A stretch of 64,000 bases of DNA from Tolypothrix sp. NIES-4075 (GTDB lineage Bacteria; Cyanobacteriota; Cyanobacteriia; Cyanobacteriales; Nostocaceae), in NCBI RefSeq assembly GCF_002218085.1, contig NZ_BDUC01000004.1, positions 341,852-405,851 of the forward strand. The letters run 5' to 3'. This document shows, piece by piece, positions 55,185-64,000 of this stretch (positions are counted from its first letter, which is position 1; each line of letters starts with the position of its first letter). Position numbers and translations under genes: made by a program. A model generated the notes under the pieces. The model was given only the letters and a program-made list of their open reading frames with translations, was not told the DNA's origin and did no database searches.

Positions 55185-55556
55185 CTAACTCCAACCCAAG
55201 ATTTTTGCCACTTGATCTGCCAGCTTCAAAGGGTCAAAGGGCTTGGCAATCACTCCTGCTACGCTTAAGTGAGCAAACTGATTCGGTTCGGCAAACAGTA
55301 TTTTCGCACTCAGCAAAATGACTGGAATCGATTGGGTATCAGGTTTTTCTTGTAGATGATGAAATAAAGTAATACCATCCATTTCCGGCAGCATCACATC
55401 TAGCAAAATGGCATTTGGCTGTTCAATTTCCGCTATGAGTAACCCTTGATTAGCGGTGGTAGCGATGAGTACTTCCCAACCTCCTAAGGTTTCTAAGCAA
55501 GTCTGAACTACTTCGCTCAAACGTTCTTCGTCATCAATCAGCAAAATTCGTCGCAT
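55185..55556 (-). CDS. CheY-like single-domain response regulator
   Basis: 123 residues from ATG 55556. Receiver domain only: ILLIDDEERL, acceptor Asp in AILLDVMLPEMDGITL, Lys in VIAKPFD. It lies between two kinases on the same strand and is a likely relay partner of either. Confidence 0.9.
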   Translation of the reverse strand: MRRILLIDDEERLSEVVQTCLETLGGWEVLIATTANQGLLIAEIEQPNAILLDVMLPEMDGITLFHHLQEKPDTQSIPVILLSAKILFAEPNQFAHLSVAGVIAKPFDPLKLADQVAKILGWS

Positions 55557-55695
55557 TACCAAAGGAGTATTTTTTTAGGCGGTAAAGTTAGCCTACTTTG
55601 GCAGGCTCTACTCCTCTTCTAGCCGTGGTGGTAATCTAAAGGTAGATTTTATTTAAGTCCTTGAGAAACCCGACAACTCATGCGAAGTCGGGTTT

Positions 55696-56931
55696 CTACA
55701 GCGGTAAGGTGAAATAGAAGGTACTGCCTTCACCTAAAACGCTTTCTACCCAAATTTTTCCGTTGTGCTGCTGCACAATAGTGCGACATATAGCTAGTCC
55801 TAGTCCAGTACCGCAGGAATTGCGAGAGTCTGAAGCATCAACTTGCTCAAACCTACCAAAAATACTTTCTAGTTTATCAGCAGGAATACCCCGCCCTTGG
55901 TCTTTGACTTTGAATAAAAGATAGGGAGTGGGGAGTGGGGAGTGGGGAGTGGGGGAAGGGGGGATGGGGAGATGGGGAGATGGGGAGAAAGAATTGTCTG
56001 CTTGTCTGCTTGTCTGCTTGTCCCCCTTGTCCGGTTGAACTTCTGCACTCAGAATAACAGTACTGCCTGAAGGCGAAAATTTAACGGCGTTTGCTAGCAG
56101 GTTGACAAGAGTTTGAATGATGCGATCGCAATCGGCATATATCTCAATAGATAGGGGAAAAACTGTTAGGGTGATGTTGGCTTCTTCGGCAAGAGGTTGC
56201 ACAGCCTCTATTGCTTGCTGCATTAACGTAGCAGCATTACATGGATGTTTTGCCAGGACAATTTTGCCTGATTCGAGTCGCTCTAAATCAAGAACTTGAT
56301 TGACCAAACGTACTAAGCGTTCAGTATCAAGTGCGGCAATTTCTAACATGCGTCGCGCTTTTTGCGGTTGGTTGTCGAGTCGTCCGGAAGCAAGCAATCC
56401 TAAAGAACCGCGAATCGAAGCTAATGGTGTTCGCAATTCGTGGCTGACAATCGAAATAAACTCGCTTTTCATCTTTTCTATAGCTCGCATTTCGGTGATG
56501 TCTTCAACGGTTCCGACATGACCGATTAATTCTTTTTGGTCAGAAAAAATAGGAGCTGTTTTAATTCGACAAAAACGTATGGTTCCGTCTCGATGAACAG
56601 AACGCACTTCCCCAATAAATTCTTGATTTGCTGTTACTGCTTGTAACCAACGATAAAAATAAAGCTGACGATCTTCTGGGTGAACGAACTTGACCCAGCC
56701 ATGTTCTAAAGCTTCTTCAAAAGTGTAACCGCAAATTGCTTGAGCGCGAGGATTGGTGTAGATACATTTACCTTCGGGATTTACTCGAAAGATGCCGACT
56801 GGGGAAGCTTCGCTTAAAGCGCGAAATTCGTCTTCGCAGCAGCGTAAGGCTGATAATGCAAGTTTGCGATCGTGTAGTGCAGCTTGCCGTTCGCTTTCTC
56901 TTAATGCTTCTTCTGCTTCTCTAGTATGCAT
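55696..56931 (-). CDS. soluble sensor kinase, PAS-HisKA-HATPase, with repeat insertion
   Basis: 411 residues from ATG 56931; the frame continues upstream only through dispersed repeats. PAS (about 45-165, FRALSEASPVGIF, YTNPRAQAICGY), HisKA (His in FISIVSHELRTPLASIRGSL), HATPase with LLANAVKFSPSG, DQGRGIP and GTGLGLAICRTIV. About 40 residues inside the ATPase domain (between VILSAEVQPD and LLFKVKDQG) are STRR-derived Pro/Ser-rich sequence. Whether the kinase remains active cannot be read. Confidence 0.88.
   Translation of the reverse strand: MHTREAEEALRESERQAALHDRKLALSALRCCEDEFRALSEASPVGIFRVNPEGKCIYTNPRAQAICGYTFEEALEHGWVKFVHPEDRQLYFYRWLQAVTANQEFIGEVRSVHRDGTIRFCRIKTAPIFSDQKELIGHVGTVEDITEMRAIEKMKSEFISIVSHELRTPLASIRGSLGLLASGRLDNQPQKARRMLEIAALDTERLVRLVNQVLDLERLESGKIVLAKHPCNAATLMQQAIEAVQPLAEEANITLTVFPLSIEIYADCDRIIQTLVNLLANAVKFSPSGSTVILSAEVQPDKGDKQTSRQADNSFSPSPHLPIPPSPTPHSPLPTPYLLFKVKDQGRGIPADKLESIFGRFEQVDASDSRNSCGTGLGLAICRTIVQQHNGKIWVESVLGEGSTFYFTLPL
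55918..56035. repeat. STRR and CTTGTCTG repeats inside a kinase gene
   Basis: GGGGAGT units, GGGGAGAT units, then TTGTCTGC units, all in frame, in the HATPase domain of the preceding kinase. Confidence 0.9.
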
Positions 56932-57159
56932 TTGTTTTACATGGAATATGCAGCTATTGCGTTCAGATACCCGACTTATTAAAAAAGTCGGGGATATTAT
57001 AGCGTTTCTCGGTCTAATGAGGTACACCCGTAGGGGCACGGCACTGCCGTGCCCCTACAACCTGCTATATAATTTTGTAGCTAACCTGAATGGGAATCGC
57101 TATATATTGCTTTTTCTTATATTTAATAATTAGTTTTTAATCTTAATTTTTTACCCTTT

Positions 57160-57606
57160 TTAAGTATCAGGTAGACTAATTACTCCAAACCAGTATTTAC
57201 TAAAAATTTCGATTGTCATTTTCAATTTCTGGACATCAATTGGTTTGAGAATATAACTATTTACACCATATTCATAACAAGCTTCAATATCTTTGGGATT
57301 TGATGATGTAGAAAATACCACTACTGGAATCATTTTCAGACTATCATCCTGCTTGAGTTGGTGTAGAATTTCTCGTCCATCTGTACCTGGTAAATTGAGG
57401 TCGAGTAAAATTAAAGATGGACGGGGTGCTGTTTTGTTGTCTATGTATTTGCCAGTATGATAAAGAAAGTCTAAAGCGTCATCGCCATCAGTACAACGTT
57501 CAACTCGGTGAGGAAGAGATGCACTCTTCATCATGCGTTGTAAAGCAACAAAATCTTCATCGCTATCTTCAATAACCAATAATGTTGGAGTTTGGTGTCC
57601 AAACAT
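57160..57606 (-). CDS. Rcp1-type response regulator
   Basis: 148 residues, single receiver of the phytochrome-partner type: LVIEDSDEDFVALQRMM, acceptor in LILLDLNLPGTDGREIL, Lys in YILKPIDVQKLK, and an extended C-terminus typical of dimeric Rcp proteins. It begins 13 bp after the phytochrome stop and is certainly co-transcribed with it. Cognate partner of that kinase. Confidence 0.92.
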   Translation of the reverse strand: MFGHQTPTLLVIEDSDEDFVALQRMMKSASLPHRVERCTDGDDALDFLYHTGKYIDNKTAPRPSLILLDLNLPGTDGREILHQLKQDDSLKMIPVVVFSTSSNPKDIEACYEYGVNSYILKPIDVQKLKMTIEIFSKYWFGVISLPDT

Positions 57607-57619
57607 TTACTTACTTACC

Positions 57620-59863
57620 TCAACTTGGTAATGTGAAATAGAAAGTGCTACCTTCCCCATAAGTAGATTCTACCCAAATTTTGCCACCGTGACGCTCGAC
57701 AATTTTTTTGGCAATAGTTAAACCAGCGCCGGTACCCCCACCATATTGACTTGCTGTGTGCAGACGTTTGAAAATGCGAAAAACATTATCTAGATGTTTT
57801 TGCCTAATTCCTATACCATTGTCTCGCACATAAAAAGTGATTGTGGGTTGGTTTGTTGCTTCTTGGTCTAAAAAGCCAATTTCTACTAATTTATTCGCTT
57901 TATCGTTGTATTTAATCGCATTGCTGATTAAATTACTAAATACTTCACTCATTTGAATGCGATCGCATTTCACATCCGGTAATCGTCGGCAAATGCGAAT
58001 ATCTACATTCTTACTTTCTTTTAGGCTAATTTTTAATACTTCTATCACGCTTTCTACTAATTCGTTCAAGTTAGTTCGTCGCATTACAAGTTCGACTCGT
58101 CCTAAACGAGAAAAATGCAGCAGAGAATTAATCAAATCTTCCATTCGCTGAGTCAGACGCACCAGAGTTTGCAGTTTATAAACTCCATCTTCATGCAGCA
58201 ATTCCGCGTAATCTTCAATCAGAAATGTTGAGTAGTTGTGAATTCCTCGTAGCGGTTCTTTTAAATCGTGAGAAGCAATGTAAGCAAAAGCATCTAATTC
58301 TCTATTACTGCGTTCTAATTCGACATTAATTTTGGCTAATTCATCCGCTTTTTTGAGTACCATTGCTACAATAGCGCTTTTGAGTTCTAAAGCACCATCA
58401 ATTTCACATTTTCTCCAAGGTAAAGACTTAAATCGTACCGTTTCTTGCCACATTTTAAAAGATTTACGCGGTGATAAATGCAAACTACCATTTTCGTCAA
58501 CTTCCATTGGTTTGTTGGGATTACCCCCCCATTTTAAAGTTTGAATCACTTCTGGACGAAACCACAAAATCCAATGTTTTTGACTTTGAGCAATGGCAAG
58601 TGCTAACATTCCACTAGCAACATCTTGAAAATTTTCTGATGCGGGATAAACCTTAATGAGTGAATCTGTATAAAAAACGTTATCGTTATTAATTTGCGTC
58701 GATAACCAGTTTATTAAGTCTTGAACCTCCGTTTTTAATGGTGTTTTGCCAAATAATACCAATTCTTGATTCAAGCAGACAGCAACACCTTCAGCGCTGA
58801 CTAATTCTAATAATTCATTTTTCCGATCAATTAAAGCATCTACCAAGTTTTTTGTTTCGGAAATAGCCTCAAAAAACTTTGATTGAATTGTCTTGAGTTT
58901 GAGTTTGTAATCTAAGTCTTCATTTTCTTCTTTAGTCCCAATGTCTAAAGACATTACATGTCCCAAAAATTCACAGGCAGTGCGTATATAATAGGGTACA
59001 TACTTGGGTGTATTATGATGGCAGGCAATCAATCCCCATAGTTTTTTATTTTTGATTAAAGAAATTGACATCGAAGCGCTAACGCCCATATTCTGCAAAT
59101 ACTCAACATGTATGGGAGAAACACTCCTCAAGACTGAATAACTTAAATCTACTGGTTCATTAGTAACTGGATTATGAGTAGGAATCAGTTCTACAGGTTG
59201 ATAATTAACGTCAGGAATTAACCGCAGCCAATTTAAAATGTATAATTGCTTTGCTTGTTTGGGAATATCTGATGCGGGATAGTGTAAACTCAAATAAGGA
59301 GTCAACTCTTCTAATCTATCTTCGGCTATGACCTTACCTGCGCCTTCCTCATCAAATCGATAGATCATAACTCGGTCAAATTCTGTAATTTTTCGCACTT
59401 GTTTGGCTAAAACTTGACATAAATCTTGTAAATTCAGTGTATTTTGTATTTGCTTAATAGGAGCTTTGACTAACTGATAAAAAGTAAAAAAATCTTGATT
59501 ATCTTGTGATGTAACAGGCAATAATTCCAGAATTACAACTTCTTGAGAATGATGTATAATTCCATCAAAGAAGAAAGTGTTATTTTGAGTTTTCAAAGAT
59601 ATTTTGACGGGATTGATGCTTTCAAAATCAGTAGAAAAACATTGTTTAATCTGAGAAATTTGTTGTGCATCCAATAATTCTTGAAGTTGTTTGCCTAGCA
59701 ATTCTTGGGGATGAATATCAATCAAGTCAAAAGTATTTTTGCTAACTTGTAAAATAGTAAATTCTGGTTCTTGTAAAACAAAAAGAATACCGTGTGGTTG
59801 AATTAAACCTGGAATGTGAATTTGTTCGCGATCGCAGTTAGTTAAATCTACATTTTTTTGCAT
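57620..59863 (-). CDS. bacteriophytochrome-type phytochrome kinase (CphB/AphB-like)
   Basis: 747 residues: PAS (1-110), GAF (about 140-310), PHY (about 320-500), HisKA and HATPase. The bilin-linking Cys of Cph1-type proteins is absent from the GAF domain (LRSVSPIHVEYLQNMGV, Ile before the His); instead Cys10 in TNCDREQIHIPG is the N-terminal Cys used by biliverdin-binding BphPs. PASDIP and the knot-type N-terminus are present, and kinase signatures are LKEPLRGIHNYSTFL (His in ASHDLKEP), NLISNAIKYN and GGTGAGLTIAKKI. Paired with an Rcp-type regulator. Senses red/far-red light. Confidence 0.93.
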   Translation of the reverse strand: MQKNVDLTNCDREQIHIPGLIQPHGILFVLQEPEFTILQVSKNTFDLIDIHPQELLGKQLQELLDAQQISQIKQCFSTDFESINPVKISLKTQNNTFFFDGIIHHSQEVVILELLPVTSQDNQDFFTFYQLVKAPIKQIQNTLNLQDLCQVLAKQVRKITEFDRVMIYRFDEEGAGKVIAEDRLEELTPYLSLHYPASDIPKQAKQLYILNWLRLIPDVNYQPVELIPTHNPVTNEPVDLSYSVLRSVSPIHVEYLQNMGVSASMSISLIKNKKLWGLIACHHNTPKYVPYYIRTACEFLGHVMSLDIGTKEENEDLDYKLKLKTIQSKFFEAISETKNLVDALIDRKNELLELVSAEGVAVCLNQELVLFGKTPLKTEVQDLINWLSTQINNDNVFYTDSLIKVYPASENFQDVASGMLALAIAQSQKHWILWFRPEVIQTLKWGGNPNKPMEVDENGSLHLSPRKSFKMWQETVRFKSLPWRKCEIDGALELKSAIVAMVLKKADELAKINVELERSNRELDAFAYIASHDLKEPLRGIHNYSTFLIEDYAELLHEDGVYKLQTLVRLTQRMEDLINSLLHFSRLGRVELVMRRTNLNELVESVIEVLKISLKESKNVDIRICRRLPDVKCDRIQMSEVFSNLISNAIKYNDKANKLVEIGFLDQEATNQPTITFYVRDNGIGIRQKHLDNVFRIFKRLHTASQYGGGTGAGLTIAKKIVERHGGKIWVESTYGEGSTFYFTLPS

Positions 59864-60301
59864 ACTAATTACACTTTGAACTATTAAACGTTTGCTTTAA
59901 ATTTAAGTAGAATTAGTATAGCGTTTTTCAATCAACAATGTAGAGACGTTTCATGAAACAAAGCCACACATTCATGTGCGGGGGTGGAGTTTTGTTGAGC
60001 GATGTGGCGTTCTCTACGGTAAATTTGACGCTCTTATTTATAATGGTATAGCTATTCGATATTGGGAAAATACTTTTCCACATTGTCAATCAAAGCAAGA
60101 TTAATTTTAAATTAACAATTAATAATATAAATAATATCACTACGAGTGCTGAGAGTAGAGTAAGAGTGTTAAGTGTTAATTATTAAGTGTTGAGTATTGA
60201 GTGTTGAGTTAAATAAATTAATCAAAATTTAAAACTCAGGACTCATAACTCAAGATTTCTAAACTTTCTCCGACTCGGAACTCAGGACTCAAAAGTTTTT
60301 C
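59864..60301. other. spacer with an insertion-split palindrome and STRR-like repeats
   Basis: GTAGAGACGTTTCATG (59,940-59,955) pairs with CGTTCTCTACGG (60,008-60,019) across a stretch resembling a GC-rich module. TAAGTGTTGAG units (60,155-60,205) and AACTCAGGACTC units (60,230-60,290) fill the rest. No gene. Confidence 0.6.
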
Positions 60302-62134
60302 TTACCACAGTTGTACCCGTTTTAAACGACTAATAATCCGAGTAATAAGTTCTGGTTCCACAATCGGTTTACCTACATAATCATCTGCACCTGCGGCAAA
60401 TACTTCACGTATGGTATCAGCATTTGTGTCAGATGTCAGTACTACGATAGGTAGATCTCCCCAATGAGGATCTTGACGTACCACTTGACAAAGAACTATG
60501 CCGCTGAAGGTAGGCATAGAAGCGTCTAAAATTAGTAGGTCGGGAACTGTGGTAGTTAGCACTTCCCAGAAATTTTGCGGATCTTCTAAAGTTGTGACAT
60601 CAAGTCCCCAAGGTTGTAGTAAATCGCTCAAGGTTGTCAGTACTTGGGGATCGTCATCCACGATTAGAACTCTGGCTTCAGTCGCGGTAGCTTGATTCAG
60701 TATCTGGGTGACAGCTTTGAGGATTTGCAGTGGGTCTATGGGCTTGTGTAAAAAGGCACGAGCGCCTAAACGAGCTACTTCTACTCGGTCAAGCAAGCTA
60801 CCCCTGATGGTCAATACTAACACCGGGATTGGAGGTTTGCTTTGTGCAAGTTCAGCCAGTAGCGTCAGTCCATTTTCATTGGTGTTAGCAAAAATCAGAT
60901 TGAGCAAAATCGCGTCCGGGGGATTTTGAGCGATCGCTTCTCTACCAGCAGCTAAAGAATTCGCTACTTCTACGCGCAAATTTAAAGCGTATGCCGATTG
61001 AGTGATTTGTTCAATTAATGAGCGATCGTCATCAATTATCAATATTAAAGCAGATTGCTCCTCCAAAACAGGTGCAACAGCACTTAAAGTTGGTGGCTTT
61101 TCTAGTTCTTGTTGCAATAAACTAACTAGTTGCTGTAGTTGTGTTGCTTGTTGTTTTATTGCTTCACTTTCTAGCAACTGTTCAATCTCTTTTGCTAATC
61201 TCGAACCTTCATTAAAGCCAAAAGAACCCAATGAACCAGCCATTTTATGAGCTTCTAGCTTTGCTGCGTCTTGGATTTGCAAGGTGATGGTGTCTGTCAT
61301 CAAAGCAGCAACCACCTGCTCAAATAATGCCACCTGACAGGTAAAACTCTCCTTATTGCGCTGCCAAATAGTGTTAACAGATTCTATCACCATATTTTCA
61401 GCCTGTTGCCTGTCGGCATCAGTAGAAGCTGCGGACGACTCAGGTATAGGTGTCTGTTCTGGTGGAGGTAAAAGGCGATATCCTAAGCCGTAGATTGTTT
61501 CAATTAAATCAGCAGTCATTCCCGCTGCTTTTAATTTCTGGCGAAGTTTTTTGATGTGAGTTGTCACCGCATCTTCACCCGGATACTCGGCAATCGACCA
61601 AAGGCGGTCTAAAATCATACTCCGGCTAAATATACGTTGCGGATTTCGCAAAAAAAGATGTAATAAACGATATTCTGTTGCTGTCAGTCGTAAAAGCCTC
61701 CCTTCATAAACAACTTTGCTGCTACTGGTGTCAAGTTGTAGCTTTCCCCAAGTCAGTACGGTCGCCAAAATATTACTTCCTCGTCGCAATAAAGCGCGAA
61801 CGCGGGCAATTAGTTCTGACACGTCAAAAGGTTTTACCATGTAATCATCCGCACCTGCATCTAAGCCCATCACCTTATCGGTGCTGCTATCTTTGACAGT
61901 TAATAGCAAAATCGGCATTTGATACCCGCTAGATCGCAATTGACGACAAACACTAATACCATCCAACCCCGGCAAAACTATATCCAGGACGATCAGATCG
62001 TATGCAAAGCCTCGCACTAGTTGCAAAGCTGTTTGACTTTCAGCGATCGTATCAACTATATAGTTATGGGATCTGAGCACTTCTGACACCATCGTTGCAG
62101 TAGGCTGATCGTCCTCCACTACTAGAATTTTCAT
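60302..62134 (-). CDS. multidomain response regulator, receiver-OmpR DNA-binding-Hpt-receiver-receiver
   Basis: 610 residues from ATG 62134 (KILVVEDDQP), with GGAG seven bases upstream; an ATG at 62149 is the alternative. Receiver 1 (acceptor in LIVLDIVLPGLDG), OmpR winged helix (about 130-225, TATEYRLLHLFLRNP), Hpt (His in KLEAHKMAGSLGSFGF), receiver 2 with Asn in place of the acceptor Asp (AILLNLIF), and receiver 3 (acceptor in LLILDASMPTFSG). It combines relay and DNA-binding output. A cognate kinase is not adjacent. Confidence 0.9.
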   Translation of the reverse strand: MKILVVEDDQPTATMVSEVLRSHNYIVDTIAESQTALQLVRGFAYDLIVLDIVLPGLDGISVCRQLRSSGYQMPILLLTVKDSSTDKVMGLDAGADDYMVKPFDVSELIARVRALLRRGSNILATVLTWGKLQLDTSSSKVVYEGRLLRLTATEYRLLHLFLRNPQRIFSRSMILDRLWSIAEYPGEDAVTTHIKKLRQKLKAAGMTADLIETIYGLGYRLLPPPEQTPIPESSAASTDADRQQAENMVIESVNTIWQRNKESFTCQVALFEQVVAALMTDTITLQIQDAAKLEAHKMAGSLGSFGFNEGSRLAKEIEQLLESEAIKQQATQLQQLVSLLQQELEKPPTLSAVAPVLEEQSALILIIDDDRSLIEQITQSAYALNLRVEVANSLAAGREAIAQNPPDAILLNLIFANTNENGLTLLAELAQSKPPIPVLVLTIRGSLLDRVEVARLGARAFLHKPIDPLQILKAVTQILNQATATEARVLIVDDDPQVLTTLSDLLQPWGLDVTTLEDPQNFWEVLTTTVPDLLILDASMPTFSGIVLCQVVRQDPHWGDLPIVVLTSDTNADTIREVFAAGADDYVGKPIVEPELITRIISRLKRVQLW

Positions 62135-62158
62135 GTCATACTCCGTCATAGCCGAGTA

Positions 62159-62758
62159 TTAACTCATTATGCTTATTGTTAATTCTGATAAAGTGTCAAG
62201 GGTGGAAAATTGAGGAATCAAACAAAGCGATCGTCCGTATATGCCCGAAGGGTTTCTGAAAGAAACCCTTCCCTCGAATCGTAGATTCGAGGCAACAAAG
62301 CGGAGCTTTGTTGGGGCATAGGACGCGCTTCGCGATCGCACATTTTTCGAGTAAAAGTAAGGATAATAAGTAGTTGCGAACTTACTCTTACCCTGTAGCG
62401 TTACCCTTTCTGTCTCGATATCCCCCTCAAGAGTCCCTGCCGTCAGGTAAACTGCTATTTCATGGTACTTTTGAGCTAATGACTGAATCGCTAATAAAGC
62501 TTCTGGGATCGCTGCAAATAACGAAGGCTTATTAGGGAAAACAACCGCATCAAAGTACCACCAATTGGCAATATTTTTTATTAGTCCTAAATGCTGAAAA
62601 GCAAGTCGCTTACTTAGGCTTTTCAGGATTTTTAACTCTGGACTTTGCTTTATAATTTTAGCGATCTTGAACTGGGTGCTGCTATTTATCCGCAGATACA
62701 AAAGTAGTCTCTGCAATTTAGTAGAGTTTTTAGCCACTGAAACACATAAGCTGCTCAT
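62159..62758 (-). CDS. hypothetical protein with repeat-derived C-terminus
   Basis: 199 residues from the ATG at about 62758, which follows AAGAGG by six bases. The middle (AKIIKQSPELKILKSL, VVFPNKPSLFAAIPEALLAIQSL) is compact and coding-like, perhaps two helices and a beta strand, but I recognise no family. About the last 65 codons overlap a GC-rich hairpin repeat block (62,225-62,345), so the original stop may have been lost. An ATG at 62788 is the alternative start. Confidence 0.4.
   Translation of the reverse strand: MSSLCVSVAKNSTKLQRLLLYLRINSSTQFKIAKIIKQSPELKILKSLSKRLAFQHLGLIKNIANWWYFDAVVFPNKPSLFAAIPEALLAIQSLAQKYHEIAVYLTAGTLEGDIETERVTLQGKSKFATTYYPYFYSKNVRSRSASYAPTKLRFVASNLRFEGRVSFRNPSGIYGRSLCLIPQFSTLDTLSELTISIMS
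62225..62345. repeat. hairpin repeat block overlapping a hypothetical gene
   Basis: GAAGGGTTTC...GAAACCCTTC, CTCGAATCGTAGATTCGAG and GCGCTTCGCGATCGC follow each other as three small inverted repeats, like the elements in the glmS and giant-kinase genes. Confidence 0.75.
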
Positions 62759-62788
62759 ACAAAACCTCTTACTTGAGTAAGTTGTCAT

Positions 62789-63371
62789 CTCCCGAAAGCT
62801 AGAGGATAAAAATGAGGAAATGATGAAGAGTGGAAGATAAAGCTTGAGATAGGCGATCGCAAATTTTTATCTGGACGTATAAAGCTCAGATTGTCACCGA
62901 AAAATGCGATAATATACTGCATTTATCTGCTTCATCCGAATTTGCGATGATTGGGGCATTAGACAATGGGGAACGTGCTAATTGCTAAGAAAAATTATCT
63001 TGATGCTAGATGCTCCCCTTTTTTTGACAACATAATTGCAGCGGCTGCGATCGCCTTTGCAGACATGCTAATGTTTAGTCAATGATGTATTGTGACAATA
63101 AGCACTTTTCTTAGCAATATTAGGGTATATTCCCGGATTTTTGATTTCCATCGGACTTTATCTTTTAGCAGTAAAGTTGTTCCCGACAGGGAAAGGAAAT
63201 TGCAAGAGAGACCAAAAAGGATGTACCTCACAATTTCAAGGGCTTTTATCCTCAAGAAAATAAGAGGATGGGGAATTGCGCCAAATCCGTTAAAAGATGA
63301 AGGATCATTTAAAGATGCTATAAAGCAATTTGTTACTCTAGGTGTGCATTGATTCCTTCTAAAAACAGCTG
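62789..63371. other. spacer upstream of the ExbB/TolQ-type gene
   Basis: No supported gene. A plus-strand frame (63,092-63,352) has some coding look (LTISRAFILKKIRGWGIAPN) but no recognised family and a poor start; I do not call it. The end should hold the promoter of the next gene. Confidence 0.4.
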
Positions 63372-64000
63372 ATGGCAATTAATAATATATTTACAGCAGG
63401 TGGCGTAGTTATGTTACCTCTGCTGGGGTTTAGTGTGTTAGCAGTAGCGTTGATTATTGAGCGTATCAGGTTTTGGGTGATGTTGGTAAGCCGCCAACGC
63501 CGGATGGTGCAGGAAGTGCTGAATTTTTATCGTTTGAATAATGTAGTTAGTGCGATCGCACTATTACAACAAAATACTAACTTGCCTCTAGCCCGCATTT
63601 TTTTAGCAGCATTAGAATTAGAAGAAGCCACACCAGAAGATTTTCGTTTAGCATTAGAAACAGCAGCGCAAGCCGAGATACCTTTACTCAAACGATTTCA
63701 AAACATCTTCGACACAATTATAAGCCTTGCACCTTTATTAGGTCTTTTGGGAACCGTCTTAGGATTAATTGCTTCTTTTGCCTCTTTAAATATTGGTGAT
63801 GTAGGAGGTTCTCAAACAGCCGGTGTTACCAGTGGGATTAGTGAAGCTTTAGTTTCTACCGCCTCAGGATTAGTAGTTGCTATCTTTACATTGTTATTTG
63901 CTAACACCTTCCGAGGACTTTACCAGCGACAAATCGCCATGATTCAAGAGTATGGCGGACAGTTAGAATTGCTTTACCGCCGTCGCTATGAACGAGGAGA
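63372..64000 (+). CDS. MotA/TolQ/ExbB proton-channel protein, cut by window end
   Basis: 209 codons are visible from ATG 63372 (AINNIFTAGGVVMLPLLGFSVLAVALIIERIRFW). Membrane helices about 10-30, 112-135 and 155-178; the family signature LAPLLGLLGTVLGLIASF and the conserved Pro/Gly helices match ExbB/TolQ. Such channels energise TonB-dependent uptake or related systems with the proton gradient. The frame is still open at 64,000; the next gene would be expected to be ExbD/TolR. Confidence 0.9.
   Translation, partial: MAINNIFTAGGVVMLPLLGFSVLAVALIIERIRFWVMLVSRQRRMVQEVLNFYRLNNVVSAIALLQQNTNLPLARIFLAALELEEATPEDFRLALETAAQAEIPLLKRFQNIFDTIISLAPLLGLLGTVLGLIASFASLNIGDVGGSQTAGVTSGISEALVSTASGLVVAIFTLLFANTFRGLYQRQIAMIQEYGGQLELLYRRRYERG

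Noticed and set aside
63079..63378. Overlapping open frames on both strands upstream of the ExbB-type gene
   Set aside because: No recognised family, weak starts and no consistent coding bias; left as spacer.

Overview
The window is chromosomal DNA of a filamentous cyanobacterium, most likely of the Nostocales. The evidence is psaC, an ndhA-I-G-E operon, very frequent HIP1 octamers (GCGATCGC), heptameric STRR-type repeats in many spacers, a complete hmp (pil-chemotaxis-like) locus of the type that drives hormogonium motility, a phytochrome with an Rcp-type partner, and a small Mo-nitrogenase C-terminal-family protein. I cannot name the species.

Layout. 1-2 kb: a shortened STAS gene, a motif-rich spacer and a decayed IS982-family element ending exactly at the stop of hmpE. 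2-10.4 kb (minus strand): hmpA-B-C-D-E, i.e. PATAN-receiver, receiver, CheW, MCP and hybrid CheA. 11-17 kb: tRNA-Leu(UAG), alanine racemase, a small ribbon-helix-helix protein, an IS605-type scaffold relic, HNH nuclease, DHH phosphoesterase and SixA. 17-23 kb (plus strand): gltA, then ndhA-ndhI-ndhG-ndhE-nadK, joining carbon entry into the TCA branch, the NDH-1 membrane arm and NADP synthesis. 23-28 kb: a second IS605-type relic beside a ridA fragment, a GT39-type glycosyltransferase, a DM13 protein, a sensor kinase and the nitrogenase-like small protein. 28.6-35.5 kb: a giant hybrid kinase, then glmS with a deleted Tn7-like element 25 bp past its stop codon. 35.7-53 kb: psaC, Hsp20, a Deg protease, an intradiol dioxygenase, a CsoR/InrS-type regulator, a DUF6888/DUF6887 pair, menH, a lysozyme-like protein, DUF1997 and DUF4079 proteins, a ZIP permease, an ankyrin protein, a CbiG-type protein, a TPR protein and a DUF39 protein. 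53-62 kb (minus strand): a dense phosphorelay cluster of three kinases, including a BphP-type phytochrome, and three response regulators. The window ends inside an ExbB/TolQ-type channel gene.

The most interesting signal is the roughly 360 bp Tn7-like relic at the classical attTn7 position downstream of glmS. It has matching TGTAGAC termini, three left-end binding-site-like repeats, and a remnant resembling the start of tnsA. Next are two TnpB-less, omega-RNA-like right-end scaffolds that resemble each other over about 150 bp, and a set of dispersed repeats that have entered genes in frame (glmS, two histidine kinases, an unknown gene) without breaking the reading frame. Many spacers are filled with STRR heptamers, GC-rich modules and hairpin repeats.
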